From Acetomicrobium hydrogeniformans ATCC BAA-1850 (GTDB taxonomy: Bacteria > Synergistota > Synergistia > Synergistales > Acetomicrobiaceae), in NCBI RefSeq assembly GCF_000160455.2, contig NZ_ACJX03000001.1:1622001-1686000 (forward strand): a stretch of 64,000 bases of DNA, read 5' to 3'. The notes beneath the pieces are model-generated. The model was not told the origin of the DNA and did no database searches. It saw only the letters and a list, made by a program, of their open reading frames with translations. The number at the start of each line of letters is the position of its first letter. The stretch's first letter is position 1. The translations under genes were made by a program, and so were the position numbers. Below, piece after piece: positions 36,566 through 45,094 of this stretch.

Positions 36566-36610
36566 TGCAGGGCGAAGTGACAAAGTATTAATATTGTCTT
36601 TCGCCCTGCA
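36566..36610. repeat. Long inverted repeat upstream of the AOR gene
   Basis: TGCAGGGCGAA (36566-36576) and TTCGCCCTGCA (36600-36610) form an 11-base-pair perfect stem, with GACAA/TTGTC able to extend it inward. No T-run follows, so it is either an operator-like or RNA structural element rather than a clear terminator. A TATAAT at 36689-36694 further down has no good -35. Confidence 0.6.
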
Positions 36611-36737
36611 ATTTCTTGGGGAGCACCTTTGTCAGGTTTCTTAGTGAGCGGGGTAAACCAGGCATAAGATAATATATAAATGTAATAGTATAATAAAAAA
36701 GATCTGTGGTAATTTTTAAAAAGGGGGAGATTGGGGG

Positions 36738-38417
36738 ATGGAGCAAAAATGGTTTCCCGATGCTAAGGTGCTGGAGGTTGATCTCTCAAAAGGGACGATT
36801 AAATCGCAAGTTTTGCCGGGCGAGATCTATAGGCTATATCCGGGTGGTTCTGCTTTAGGAACCTATCTGTTGCTTAGAACAATGAAAAGCAAGGTAGATC
36901 CCTTATCCGAAGATAATGTCATCACCTTTTCTGTGTCGCCTCTGGTTGGTTTGCCGATAAGCGGTGCAAACAGGCTTTCCATTAACACCAAAAGCCCCTT
37001 GACGGGAGGAATAGCGGATAGTCAATCTGGTGGTTTCTTTGCTGCCCATTTAAAAAGCAACGGCTGGGACTCAATAGTTGTGAAGGGGTGTTCGCCAAAG
37101 CCGGTTTATCTTTATGTTGATGGAGATCACGTTGAGTTGAAAGATGCCACTTCATTATGGGGGAAGGTTACGGCTGAGGTTGAGCGGGCAATCAAAGATG
37201 AACTTCGCGATAATCACGTTGAAATAGCCCAAATTGGGCCTGCGGGTGAGAAAAAGGTGCGGTTTGCCTGTGTTATAAACATGGCCAATAGGGCTAATGG
37301 CAGAAACGGAACAGGTGCTGTAATGGGCTCGAAGAATTTAAAAGCCATTGTGGTTAAGCGCAAGGCTTCTCAAAGGCCCTTCGATGGCGATGGTTTTAAG
37401 TCGTTGGTAAAAAGGGTCACCGATGCCTTGCAAGACAGCGAAGCTCATCGATCGCTACATAAATACGGCACAGCCGGTGTACTTGCTAGTTTTAACAATG
37501 CGGGATACCTTCCATCAAAGAATTGGACAAGTGGATACCTTCACGATGGTTTCAATATATCAGGGCAGGCTATGACAAAAACCATACTGAAAAGAGAGGA
37601 CACATGCTTTGGGTGTGTGGTCAAATGCAAAAGAGTAGTGGAAGTCCCGGGCAAGATTGACAGCATATACGGAGGCCCCGAGTATGAGTCATGTGCTGCT
37701 TTGGGATCGTACTGTGGCGTTACTGATCTCGAGGCAGTAGCATACGCTAACCAGTTATGCAATATGTATGGTATGGATACAATAAGCTGTGGCGCAACAA
37801 TAGCCTTTGCCATGGAATGCTTTGAAAGTGGAATCATAGATACCGTTGACACAGATGGCATAGAATTGAACTTCGGAAATGGCAGTGCGCTAGTGAAAAT
37901 GGTAGAAAAAATAGCTAAGAAAGAAGGATTTGGCGGCATACTTGCCGAAGGAAGCGCGAGAGCCGCAAAGGTAATAGGCAGAGGATCGGAAAAGCTTTTG
38001 GTAACGGTGAAGGGACAGGAATTTCCGGCCCATATGCCTCAATGGAAAGCTGCCCTAGGATTGGTTTACGCGATTAATTCTTATAGCGCAGATCACCAAT
38101 CGAGCGAACACGATCATATTCTAGCCGCTGATCCCACATCTAGTGAGCGAAATAGGTTAGCCAAGATTGGCGTTTGGAAGGGGTCTAAAGAATTTAGATC
38201 TCTTGACGAGGAAAAAGTAAGATTTGCTTTCAATACTTTGCCTGAAAAGGTTTTTATCCCCCTCTCAGGCGGACCCAGCGATGGAGTGCATTTAGACAGG
38301 GAGGAATTTAAAAGTGCGCTCGAAATGTTTTACAAAGTAGCTCAATGGGATCCAAGCAATGGCAATCCTATGGAGGGTGCACTAAGGCGTTTGTCTTTAG
38401 GTTGGCTTCTCAGTTAA
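36738..38417 (+). CDS. Aldehyde:ferredoxin oxidoreductase family protein (tungsten/molybdopterin)
   Basis: A 559-residue AOR-family enzyme that would oxidise aldehydes to acids with ferredoxin, using a bis-pterin W (or Mo) cofactor and one [4Fe-4S] cluster. Visible parts are the N-terminal LEVDLSKGTIKSQVLPGE, FSVSPLVGLPISGANRL, NGRNGTGAVMGSKNLKAIVV and cluster cysteines in DTCFGCVVKCKR plus a downstream Cys in MDTISCGATIAF. It is slightly shorter than characterised AORs (about 600). It stands alone, with no MoaD-like or pterin gene beside it. Substrate class (AOR, FOR, GOR-like) cannot be told. Confidence 0.88.
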   Translation: MEQKWFPDAKVLEVDLSKGTIKSQVLPGEIYRLYPGGSALGTYLLLRTMKSKVDPLSEDNVITFSVSPLVGLPISGANRLSINTKSPLTGGIADSQSGGFFAAHLKSNGWDSIVVKGCSPKPVYLYVDGDHVELKDATSLWGKVTAEVERAIKDELRDNHVEIAQIGPAGEKKVRFACVINMANRANGRNGTGAVMGSKNLKAIVVKRKASQRPFDGDGFKSLVKRVTDALQDSEAHRSLHKYGTAGVLASFNNAGYLPSKNWTSGYLHDGFNISGQAMTKTILKREDTCFGCVVKCKRVVEVPGKIDSIYGGPEYESCAALGSYCGVTDLEAVAYANQLCNMYGMDTISCGATIAFAMECFESGIIDTVDTDGIELNFGNGSALVKMVEKIAKKEGFGGILAEGSARAAKVIGRGSEKLLVTVKGQEFPAHMPQWKAALGLVYAINSYSADHQSSEHDHILAADPTSSERNRLAKIGVWKGSKEFRSLDEEKVRFAFNTLPEKVFIPLSGGPSDGVHLDREEFKSALEMFYKVAQWDPSNGNPMEGALRRLSLGWLLS

Positions 38418-38439
38418 GTAAATGATCTTCGCCTTGGCC

Positions 38440-38500
38440 ATGGTGGTAAGAGCCTCCTTATTTTAATTGGTTTGGTTGGTTCTTACCACCATTGTATTTT
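38440..38500 (+). terminator. Hairpin after AOR gene, probable terminator
   Basis: ATGGTGGTAAGA (38440-38451) pairs perfectly with TCTTACCACCAT (38481-38492), loop 29 bases, followed by TGTATTTTC. The T-run is weak. It lies 23 bases after the AOR stop, which supports a terminator role. Confidence 0.5.
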
Positions 38501-38543
38501 CAAAGCTAAATTCCACACTAAAGATTATAGAGCCCAATTTCTG

Positions 38544-38572
38544 TTGACAACAGCCTTTAGGTTTGATAAAGT
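38544..38572 (+). promoter_or_regulatory. Probable promoter of tRNA-Val
   Basis: TTGACA (38544-38549), 17-base spacer, TAAAGT (38567-38572). Transcription would start about 75 bases before the tRNA. Consensus -35, moderate -10. Confidence 0.5.
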
Positions 38573-38653
38573 TTACTGCAGCGAGAGAAGGGAATGCGAT
38601 GTGTGTCTAGCCGTTTTCGATGCGTGTTATACATACATCAAGAAGGTTTTGTT

Positions 38654-38728
38654 GGGTGGTTAGTTCAGAGGGAGAACGCTTCCTTGACGCGGAAGAGGTC
38701 GCAGGTTCGAGTCCTGCACCACCCACCA
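38654..38728 (+). tRNA. tRNA-Val(GAC), CCA encoded
   Basis: Complete cloverleaf: acceptor GGGTGGT/ACCACCC, anticodon stem CTTCC/GGAAG with loop TTGACGC giving anticodon GAC, T-arm GCAGG-TTCGAGT-CCTGC, discriminator A and encoded CCA. A terminator hairpin follows. Confidence 0.95.
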
Positions 38729-38739
38729 AAGGTTTTCGC

Positions 38740-38774
38740 AAGGAGTCTGGTCGAGGTACTGGACTCCTTTTTTT
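38740..38774 (+). terminator. Rho-independent terminator after tRNA-Val
   Basis: AAGGAGTC (38740-38747) pairs with GACTCCTT (38762-38769), with a 14-base loop and a T-run through 38774. It is placed 12 bases after the tRNA. Confidence 0.85.
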
Positions 38775-38842
38775 ATAGCCCTTAATATAGTTATGACGAA
38801 TATATCGAATAAGCAAAGGTGGAAAAGAGGTTTGGTTCTGTC

Positions 38843-39217
38843 TTGATCAAGGGTATCGGGGTAGATGTATGCGATATAGGTAGAATAAAGGAAAGCATAA
38901 AGTCGGGCCATTTTTTAAAAAGGGCTTTTACCGACGTTGAGATAGAGTATGCCCTCTCGAAGGCTCGCCCAGAACAGCATTTGGCTGGCTGTTTCGCCGC
39001 CAAAGAAGCTCTTTCTAAGGCTCTTACCGTGGGCTTATGGGATTTGGGGCTGAAAAATGCTTGGGTAGTTCGCGGAAATGAAGGTGAGCCCAAGTTCGGC
39101 TTTAGCGCATCTTTATCGGAAAAGCTATGTAGAAGCGGGATAGATAAGGTGTGGTTGACAATTAGTCATGAGAAAGAAATGGCAGCGGCTTTTGTTATTT
39201 TGGAGGCATTAATATGA
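38843..39217 (+). CDS. acpS: Holo-[acyl-carrier-protein] synthase
   Basis: Transfers 4'-phosphopantetheine from CoA to acyl carrier protein. The 124-residue form starts at KGIGVDVCDIGRIKESI (metal Asp in GVDVCDI) and has FAAKEALSKAL with the conserved Glu and Lys, plus the C-terminal ISHEKEMAAAFVI. TTG 38843 fits the family start and has GAGG 12 bases upstream; GTG 38819 gives eight more residues and has no ribosome site. Its stop overlaps the nnr start. Confidence 0.9.
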   Translation: MIKGIGVDVCDIGRIKESIKSGHFLKRAFTDVEIEYALSKARPEQHLAGCFAAKEALSKALTVGLWDLGLKNAWVVRGNEGEPKFGFSASLSEKLCRSGIDKVWLTISHEKEMAAAFVILEALI

Positions 39218-40818
39218 TTCCTCTTTATACAGCAGAAATGGCTAAAAAAATAGATAAGACACTCATGGAAGATTTTTCACTTCCGGGTACAGTTTTAATG
39301 GAAAATGCAGGAAGGTCCGTGGCATCGCATGTTTCGGAATTGATGAAAGATAAAAATGGGAAAGTTTTAATATGTGCGGGTCCGGGCAATAATGGAGGAG
39401 ACGGCTTCGTTGCGGGAAGACATCTCCTAAACTATGGTTACGAAGTTAAATTGATCACTTCTTTGCCAATGTTTGAGCTTTATAAAGGAGATGCACTGAT
39501 AAACGCCAATGCCTTTGTAAAGATGGGAGGTAATATCTGCTTTTCCAATGAGTTATCGGATCTGAAACTGGAAAAAATGATAAAGGATGCGGACCTGTGT
39601 ATCGATGCCTTATTAGGTGTGGGCTTTAAGGGAGCTCCCCAAGGGGAAATTGCAAGATTAATCGAGGCTATTAATAAGGCCTCTTTAGTTGTCTCAATAG
39701 ATGTTCCAAGTGGGGTAGATTCTTCGTCGGGGCGAGTTCCCGGAGTTGCGGTTAAGGCAGACGTTACCGTAACGATGCATCTGCATAAAATAGGCCTTTA
39801 TGTGGCCCCTGGCTGCATCTATGCAGGAAAGGTCCTGTTGGCGGATATTGGCGTACCTCCCATGTTGGGAGCTTTGACCTTTAACGCTAACTGTTTTTTG
39901 TGGAACGAAGAATCGTCTATTGATGCACTGCCTTGTAGGCTCCCAGACATGCATAAGGGCGACAGGGGAAGTGTCGCAGTTCTAGGAGGGTCCGATCTTT
40001 ATCGAGGTGCTCCCCTGCTAACATCCCTGGGGGCATTGAGAGCGGGAGCCGGTGTAGTGTATATGATTTTACCCGAGAAGGTTTATGAACAAACAGGTCA
40101 ATTCTTGCCAGAAGCCATTGGCGTTCCAGTGAGATCGGACGAGTATTTTTTGACGACCAAGGCGCTTGACGCAATCAGTGCGATAGAAGACAAGATAGAT
40201 GTATTGATCGTCGGGCCTGGGATGGGCAGAAGGAAAGAAACTGTAGATTTAGCTGTGAAACTTTGGCAGGAATATCCTAAAAACATGATTTACGACGCCG
40301 ACGGACTATATGCCCTTTCTCTCAATTCTGCTGCTTTAGACAGAAGGGATAATGTAATCTTAACCCCACACGAAGGCGAAGCAGGCAGATTGTTGGGTTG
40401 CAATGCTTCGCGGGTGCATGAAAATCGGCTTGAAGCGACAGAAAGGCTCAGTCTTAAATACGGGCCCGTTGTATTGAAGGGTTTTCACAGCATCATCGGC
40501 GATGGTTTGCGTTATCTTGTTTGCAACGCCGGAAGCCCGGCCCTTTCGGTGCCGGGTTCGGGGGACGTATTGAGCGGAGTCATTGGAGCTTTATACGCCT
40601 CCGGGCTTGATCCTGTCGATAGCGCCGGTCTGGCGGTGTGGTTGCACGCTAAAGCGGGAGAAAACCTAAGTTGCCTTGAAGGTGTTGACGGATCTTTGGC
40701 GCGGGAAATTGCCGATCAGGTAAGATTCGTAATGGGGGATATTCGATATGCCAAGGAGAAAAATAGATTGGGAAGAAGAGTTGGAAAAGACGGAAAGGAT
40801 ACGCCGGCGTGGTTTTAG
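39214..40818 (+). CDS. nnr: Bifunctional NAD(P)H-hydrate epimerase / ADP-dependent dehydratase
   Basis: Repairs hydrated NADH/NADPH. The 534-residue protein fuses a YjeF-N epimerase domain (about 1-215; MENAGRSVA, GPGNNGGDGFVAGRHL, SIDVPSGVDSSSG) to a YjeF-C dehydratase domain (about 240-510; AVLGGSDLYRGAPLL, IVGPGMGR, LTPHEGEAGRL, GSGDVLSGVIGAL). It is coupled to acpS (ATGA overlap). The last 71 bases also encode the start of the next small gene in another frame, so the Lys/Arg-rich tail may be little constrained. Confidence 0.93.
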   Translation: MIPLYTAEMAKKIDKTLMEDFSLPGTVLMENAGRSVASHVSELMKDKNGKVLICAGPGNNGGDGFVAGRHLLNYGYEVKLITSLPMFELYKGDALINANAFVKMGGNICFSNELSDLKLEKMIKDADLCIDALLGVGFKGAPQGEIARLIEAINKASLVVSIDVPSGVDSSSGRVPGVAVKADVTVTMHLHKIGLYVAPGCIYAGKVLLADIGVPPMLGALTFNANCFLWNEESSIDALPCRLPDMHKGDRGSVAVLGGSDLYRGAPLLTSLGALRAGAGVVYMILPEKVYEQTGQFLPEAIGVPVRSDEYFLTTKALDAISAIEDKIDVLIVGPGMGRRKETVDLAVKLWQEYPKNMIYDADGLYALSLNSAALDRRDNVILTPHEGEAGRLLGCNASRVHENRLEATERLSLKYGPVVLKGFHSIIGDGLRYLVCNAGSPALSVPGSGDVLSGVIGALYASGLDPVDSAGLAVWLHAKAGENLSCLEGVDGSLAREIADQVRFVMGDIRYAKEKNRLGRRVGKDGKDTPAWF

Positions 40819-40963
40819 AATCACGGCCCTCTCCCTTGCCTTTATAGCCATGTTTTTTATGGGCAATAAATTTCAAAACTATCGACTTGCACCACCCTTT
40901 TATGTAGTTATGGTCTTATTGGGTCTTTTGGGTATTATATTAATATATGGTCGAAGAAAGTGA
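40748..40963 (+). CDS. Small uncharacterised membrane protein overlapping nnr
   Basis: A 71-residue protein with a charged N-terminus (DWEEELEKTERIRRRGFR) and two predicted transmembrane helices (about 26-38 and 50-66), ending GRRK. No family recognised. ATG 40748 has GGGGGAT about 7 bases upstream. It overlaps nnr by 71 bases and ends directly before the tsaE ATG, so it fills the gap exactly, which supports expression. Confidence 0.6.
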   Translation: MPRRKIDWEEELEKTERIRRRGFRITALSLAFIAMFFMGNKFQNYRLAPPFYVVMVLLGLLGIILIYGRRK

Positions 40964-41476
40964 ATGGCGGTGAAATATTTTTTGAGGGATCATTTATATT
41001 CTTATATTATCAGATCGCCAAAAATGATGTTAGATTTGGGAAGCGTTATTGCCTCTCTGGTATTTCCGGGTTTGGTGATTTACCTGGATGGGAAACTGGG
41101 CACGGGCAAGACCACGCTTGTCAGAGGCATCGCTTGGGCATTAGGTTGGCACGAGGTTAGAAGTCCCTCTTTTACTCTTGTCAATGAATATCCCACTGAC
41201 CCGCCAATGGCACACATTGACCTTTATCGTTTGGAAAGAAGCGAATTTGAGGATATCGCCGTCGAGGAATACATCGACAACGGCTTTTTTGTTGCCATTG
41301 AGTGGGGAAAGCCTGATTATTTCCCCTATATAAATCATTGGTGGCATATAATAATTTTATACGATGATGACTTAATCAAAAGAGAAGAAAGAAAAGTTAA
41401 AATAACTGCATTTGGAGATAAAGCTGAAGAAAGATTAAAACACTTAGATAGGGTGGTCTCGTCATGGGCTCTTTAA
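40964..41476 (+). CDS. tsaE: tRNA threonylcarbamoyladenosine biosynthesis ATPase TsaE
   Basis: The 170-residue P-loop protein of the t6A machinery, which cycles TsaB-TsaD. Walker A is LDGKLGTGKTTLVRGIA, and SPSFTLVNEY and HIDLYRLE are the family switch and Walker B-like blocks. The N-terminus is about 10 residues longer than usual. It overlaps tsaB by 13 bases; tsaD is not in the window. Confidence 0.92.
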   Translation: MAVKYFLRDHLYSYIIRSPKMMLDLGSVIASLVFPGLVIYLDGKLGTGKTTLVRGIAWALGWHEVRSPSFTLVNEYPTDPPMAHIDLYRLERSEFEDIAVEEYIDNGFFVAIEWGKPDYFPYINHWWHIIILYDDDLIKREERKVKITAFGDKAEERLKHLDRVVSSWAL

Positions 41477-42144
41477 AATCCAACGATTGTCTAGTACTGG
41501 GGGTAGATTGCTCTACGAAATATACCGCCATTGGATGCGTTAGGTGCGAGAGGGTAATTGGAGAAATTTCCCTCGACCTGGGCAGATACCAATCCTCCCT
41601 TCTTCCGGGTTTGGTAGACGAATTGTTAGGTTTTTGGGGTTTCAAACTGACGAACGTCGATGCCTTGGCCGTAACAATCGGCCCGGGTTATTTTACCGGC
41701 CTTCGCGTCGGGCTGTCTTATGTCACAACCTTAGCCTACGCGTTGGAAGTGCCCGTAATTCCGCTTTCTTCGTTAAAGGTTCTGGCCGGCGATTTTATTG
41801 AAGCTAAAAATGTGATCACAGTGCCCGTAATTTGGGCGAGGGGGACTCAATATTACTCTTGCATTTTTGAAAGTGACGGAGAGGATTTAAAAGAAATAGC
41901 TGCCCCTGATGTCTTGGACGAGCGGGATATCATTGCAAAGGCAAAAGATATGTCTTTAGAGAAAGGGAAAACGGTATTTGTGATTGGCGATGACGTAGCA
42001 CGTTTTCAAGAAAAACCTTCAGGAATTCATTTCCTGGCAGACGGCGTAAGAGGCGGCAATGTAGCCAAGCTCGGTTTTAAGATGAGAAGCTGCGCCAGAT
42101 CACCAATGCAGATTGAAGCTTTGTATTTAAGAAGACCGTACTAA
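41464..42144 (+). CDS. tsaB: tRNA threonylcarbamoyladenosine biosynthesis protein TsaB
   Basis: An ASKHA-fold partner of TsaD (226 residues). The conserved VLGVDCSTKYTAIG and AVTIGPGYFTGLRVGLSY are clear, and the protein lacks the TsaD metal site. Translation is coupled to tsaE. The usual rimI gene does not follow; instead there is an AT-rich gap with a palindromic operator. Confidence 0.9.
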   Translation: MGSLKSNDCLVLGVDCSTKYTAIGCVRCERVIGEISLDLGRYQSSLLPGLVDELLGFWGFKLTNVDALAVTIGPGYFTGLRVGLSYVTTLAYALEVPVIPLSSLKVLAGDFIEAKNVITVPVIWARGTQYYSCIFESDGEDLKEIAAPDVLDERDIIAKAKDMSLEKGKTVFVIGDDVARFQEKPSGIHFLADGVRGGNVAKLGFKMRSCARSPMQIEALYLRRPY

Positions 42145-42190
42145 GTCAAGATTTACTTTATATAGGATACGGGCTGTTATAGCATAATAC

Positions 42191-42208
42191 ATGTGATTAA
42201 AATCACAT
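42191..42208. promoter_or_regulatory. CRP-type palindromic operator upstream of korDABC
   Basis: ATGTGATT-AA-AATCACAT is a perfect palindrome with 8-base arms and contains TGTGA-N6-TCACA, the exact half-site spacing of CRP-family sites. AATAC (42186-42190) and GTATT (42213-42217) add outer symmetry. It is 143 bases before the ferredoxin-subunit start, so a CRP/FNR-superfamily regulator of the kor operon is the likely reading. No such regulator gene is in the window. Confidence 0.65.
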
Positions 42209-42226
42209 TAGTGTATTATAGGCAAT

Positions 42227-42253
42227 TTGTCAGAATTTTTGTAATAGTAAGAT
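42227..42253 (+). promoter_or_regulatory. Possible kor promoter
   Basis: TTGTCA (42227-42232) and TAAGAT (42248-42253) with a short 15-base spacer. If used, transcription would start near 42260 and the palindrome centre would be about 60 bases upstream, close to a class I CRP position. Other AT-rich -10 candidates exist, so this is tentative. Confidence 0.3.
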
Positions 42254-42350
42254 CATGTCTATATTTGCGTGATAATTCTTTTATAGTCATAATTAAATTT
42301 GGAATTATAAAATCACAATAAGACTCATTCCACGGAGGGTGGTGTCTCCC

Positions 42351-42557
42351 TTGGCAAAATTTGTTGTGGACGTAAATGAAAATTGGTGCAAGGGTTGCGG
42401 GCTATGCGTGGCAATATGCCCTAAGAAGGTGTTGGAATTTAACGAGAGAGTGAAATCGGAGCCGGTAAGGATTGACGATTGTATTGGATGTCATCAGTGC
42501 GAAAATATCTGTCCTGATTTCGCTATTACGGTTAAGGAGGCGAAACCAGATGCCTAA
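42351..42557 (+). CDS. korD: 2-oxoacid:ferredoxin oxidoreductase delta subunit (2[4Fe-4S] ferredoxin)
   Basis: A 68-residue ferredoxin with two full clusters: CKGCGLCVAICP and CIGCHQCENICP. It carries electrons from the TPP enzyme to external ferredoxin. TTG 42351 is preferred since GGAGGG at 42334-42339 precedes it; GTG 42339 overlaps that site. It overlaps korA by 8 bases. Gene order D-A-B-C is typical of 2-oxoglutarate-type enzymes. Confidence 0.9.
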   Translation: MAKFVVDVNENWCKGCGLCVAICPKKVLEFNERVKSEPVRIDDCIGCHQCENICPDFAITVKEAKPDA

Positions 42558-43683
42558 AGTTGAATTTTGGCAGGGCAATACGGCTGTTGCAATGGGGGCA
42601 ATAGCTGCAGGATGTCGGTTTTTCGGCGGATATCCGATTACTCCTTCTTCGGAAATCGCCGAGATAATGGCTGCCGAATTGCCCAAGGTTGGCGGAAAGT
42701 TCATTCAGATGGAAGACGAGATTGCAAGCATTGCTTCTGTTATCGGAGCATCTATTGCCGGGCTTAAAGCTATGACTGCCACATCGGGCCCGGGATTTTC
42801 CCTGAAACAGGAAAACATTGGCTTCGCCTACATGACCGAAGTCCCTGTCGTCGTCATTAATGTTATGAGAGGAGGCCCATCAACGGGGTTGCCGACGAAG
42901 GTCTCGCAACAGGATGTCATGCAAGCTCGTTGGGGAACCCATGGGGATCACGAGACAATTGCATTGGCTCCGGCATCCGTACAAGAGTGTTACGAATTGA
43001 CCATTGAGGCCTTTAATTTATCAGAACGGTTTAGACAGCCCGTAATTTTGTTGAGCGACGAAGTTGTGGGCCATATGAGGGAAAAGATAGTGATTCCCGA
43101 AAAAGGGTCTTACCATATAGTAGATCGCAAAAGACCCAAAGAAGATCCCGAAAAATTTGTTCCCTATAAGCCAGATCCGGAAGACGACATCCCTCCCATG
43201 GCATCCTTTGGGGATGGTTACCGATGGCATGTGACGGGCTTGACGCACAATCAATGGGGTTTCCCAACCAACGACCCCGATATATCTGAGGAGAAGGTTC
43301 TGCGGTTGATGCGTAAGGTGAGGCGTTTCAAAGGCGAAATAGTTAAATATGATACATATGAAGTTGAAGATGCTGAAATATTAGTAGTTGCTTACGGCTC
43401 TGTTTCCCGAACGGCCTTGAGCGCTGTGCGGGAGGCAAGGAGCAAGGGAATGAGAGTCGGCTTTTTCAGACCAATAACTCTTTGGCCTTTTCCCGATGAC
43501 GAACTTCGCGGGCTGCTGGGCGGCGTAAAATCCGTGTTAGTGCCCGAGCTTAACTGTGGCCAGATGATTCTCGAAGTGGAAAGGGCTGTGGGGGGTAAGG
43601 CCAGGGTCTTCGGAAAGGGCTTGGTCAACGGAGAGCTTTTCAGGCCCTCCGAGATATTTGATTTTATCAAGGAGGTAGCGTAA
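42550..43683 (+). CDS. korA: 2-oxoacid:ferredoxin oxidoreductase alpha subunit
   Basis: A 377-residue alpha subunit with the pyrimidine-binding PYR domain (EFWQGNTAVAMGAIAAGCRFFGGYPITPSSEI, split in two conserved blocks) and domain II (ILVVAYGSVSRTA). ATG 42550 follows AAGGAGG; longer upstream frames are rejected. The N-terminal gamma-like domain found in some fused enzymes is absent here, since gamma is separate. Likely a 2-oxoglutarate oxidoreductase, though branched-chain 2-oxoacids are possible. Confidence 0.92.
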   Translation: MPKVEFWQGNTAVAMGAIAAGCRFFGGYPITPSSEIAEIMAAELPKVGGKFIQMEDEIASIASVIGASIAGLKAMTATSGPGFSLKQENIGFAYMTEVPVVVINVMRGGPSTGLPTKVSQQDVMQARWGTHGDHETIALAPASVQECYELTIEAFNLSERFRQPVILLSDEVVGHMREKIVIPEKGSYHIVDRKRPKEDPEKFVPYKPDPEDDIPPMASFGDGYRWHVTGLTHNQWGFPTNDPDISEEKVLRLMRKVRRFKGEIVKYDTYEVEDAEILVVAYGSVSRTALSAVREARSKGMRVGFFRPITLWPFPDDELRGLLGGVKSVLVPELNCGQMILEVERAVGGKARVFGKGLVNGELFRPSEIFDFIKEVA

Positions 43684-43685
43684 TA

Positions 43686-44510
43686 ATGCCTAGCCAGGAA
43701 GTTTTAAATTGGTTGCGCACGCGCTTTTTCCCTCACATATGGTGTCCGGGCTGCGGCCACGGGATAATAATGCATGCCTTATTGAGAGCCCTTGTCGACT
43801 TGGGGAAAAAGAAAGAAGAAACCGTAATTGCTTCGGGCATTGGTTGTTCGAGCAGAATGCCGGGGTACATAGATGCCTGTACTTTGCATACCACGCACGG
43901 CAGGTCTTTGGCATTTGCTACGGGTGTCAAGTTAGCCAATCCCGAGCTTACGGTTATCGACGTAATGGGCGATGGAGATTGCACTGCTATAGGCGGAAAT
44001 CATTTTATACATGCCTGTAGGCGCAATATAGATATAACCGCCATCGTAATGAACAACAATATTTACGGGATGACCGGGGGGCAGGCTTCTCCGACGACGC
44101 CGGCCGGTGCATACGCGACTACCGCTCCCTATGGAGTCTTGGACGTTCCCTTCGATATTTGTAAACTTGCTGCAGGAGCGGGAGCTTCTTACGTGGCAAG
44201 AGCCACGGTTGCGCACCCGCTGCTGATCGAGAAGTATGTGAAAAACGCCGTTTCAAAAAAAGGTTTTGCGGTGGTGGAAGTAGTGACTCATTGTCATACG
44301 CAATTTGGCAGGAAAAATAAGAGACCAAGACCGATAGATAACATCAATTTCTTCAAGGACAATAGCGTGATGAACAATAAAGCCTCCAATATGACACCTG
44401 AAGAGCTGCAGGGCAAGATCGTTATTGGGGAATTTGTGAATATTGAGTTGCCTGAATACATAGAACAGTACATGAATTTGATAGAAAAAGTGGGAGGTAA
44501 TCGCGGATGA
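43686..44510 (+). CDS. korB: 2-oxoacid:ferredoxin oxidoreductase beta subunit (TPP-binding)
   Basis: A 274-residue subunit binding TPP and one [4Fe-4S] cluster. The cluster ligand region WCPGCGHG, GIGCSSRMPGY and the TPP/Mg motif GDGDCTAIGGNHFIHACRRN...NNNIYGMTGGQ are all present. It overlaps korC by 4 bases. The product fits oxidation of 2-oxoglutarate from glutamate, which the upstream histidine cluster produces. Confidence 0.94.
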   Translation: MPSQEVLNWLRTRFFPHIWCPGCGHGIIMHALLRALVDLGKKKEETVIASGIGCSSRMPGYIDACTLHTTHGRSLAFATGVKLANPELTVIDVMGDGDCTAIGGNHFIHACRRNIDITAIVMNNNIYGMTGGQASPTTPAGAYATTAPYGVLDVPFDICKLAAGAGASYVARATVAHPLLIEKYVKNAVSKKGFAVVEVVTHCHTQFGRKNKRPRPIDNINFFKDNSVMNNKASNMTPEELQGKIVIGEFVNIELPEYIEQYMNLIEKVGGNRG

Positions 44511-45067
44511 GCGATCAGCGGTATGAAATTCGCATAGCCGGTTCAGGTGGGCAGGGCGTTATTTTGGCAGCCGTGATCGTCGGGGAAGCTCTTGCTTTGT
44601 ACGAAGAAGGTTTGAACGTGGTGCAAACGCAAGCTTACGGTCCTGAGGCAAGGGGTGGAGCATCCAAGGCCGAGGTCATTGTTTCGCGGGAAAAAATAGA
44701 TTATCCTAAGGCTACAAATCCCAATTTACAGGTCATATTGACCCAAAAGGCCTGTGACGAGTACGTTCACGATGCCTCTCCAAACAGCGTTGTCATAGTT
44801 GACGACTTCTTTGTGACTGAGCCTCCTAAGATAAATGCCAACGTTTATTCCCTTCCTATCGTCAGAACAGCCAGAGAGGAGATCGGAAGAGAAATAGTTA
44901 CCAACATGGTTGCCTTGGGTACCCTTGCAAGAATTTTGGAGAGTTGGGACTTGGCCAAACCGGAGTCAATTCGTAAAGCTATATTGGATCGCGTTCCAAA
45001 GGGAACGGAAGAGCTTAACTCAAAAGCTTTTGAACTGGGATACAAGCTCATGAAAGAAAAGTTGTAA
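44507..45067 (+). CDS. korC: 2-oxoacid:ferredoxin oxidoreductase gamma subunit
   Basis: A 186-residue gamma subunit of the EKR/POR_C fold. It starts with RIAGSGGQGVILAAVIVGEA and has QTQAYGPEARGGASKAEVIVS, both standard. It completes the DABC set. The methyltransferase gene follows after 27 bases. Confidence 0.93.
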   Translation: MSDQRYEIRIAGSGGQGVILAAVIVGEALALYEEGLNVVQTQAYGPEARGGASKAEVIVSREKIDYPKATNPNLQVILTQKACDEYVHDASPNSVVIVDDFFVTEPPKINANVYSLPIVRTAREEIGREIVTNMVALGTLARILESWDLAKPESIRKAILDRVPKGTEELNSKAFELGYKLMKEKL

Positions 45068-45094
45068 TTTAGAAAGGTATTGTTAATTTCTGGG

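Noticed and set aside
38472-38785. Small ORFs overlapping tRNA-Val
   Set aside because: They read through a tRNA and a terminator and have no ribosome site.
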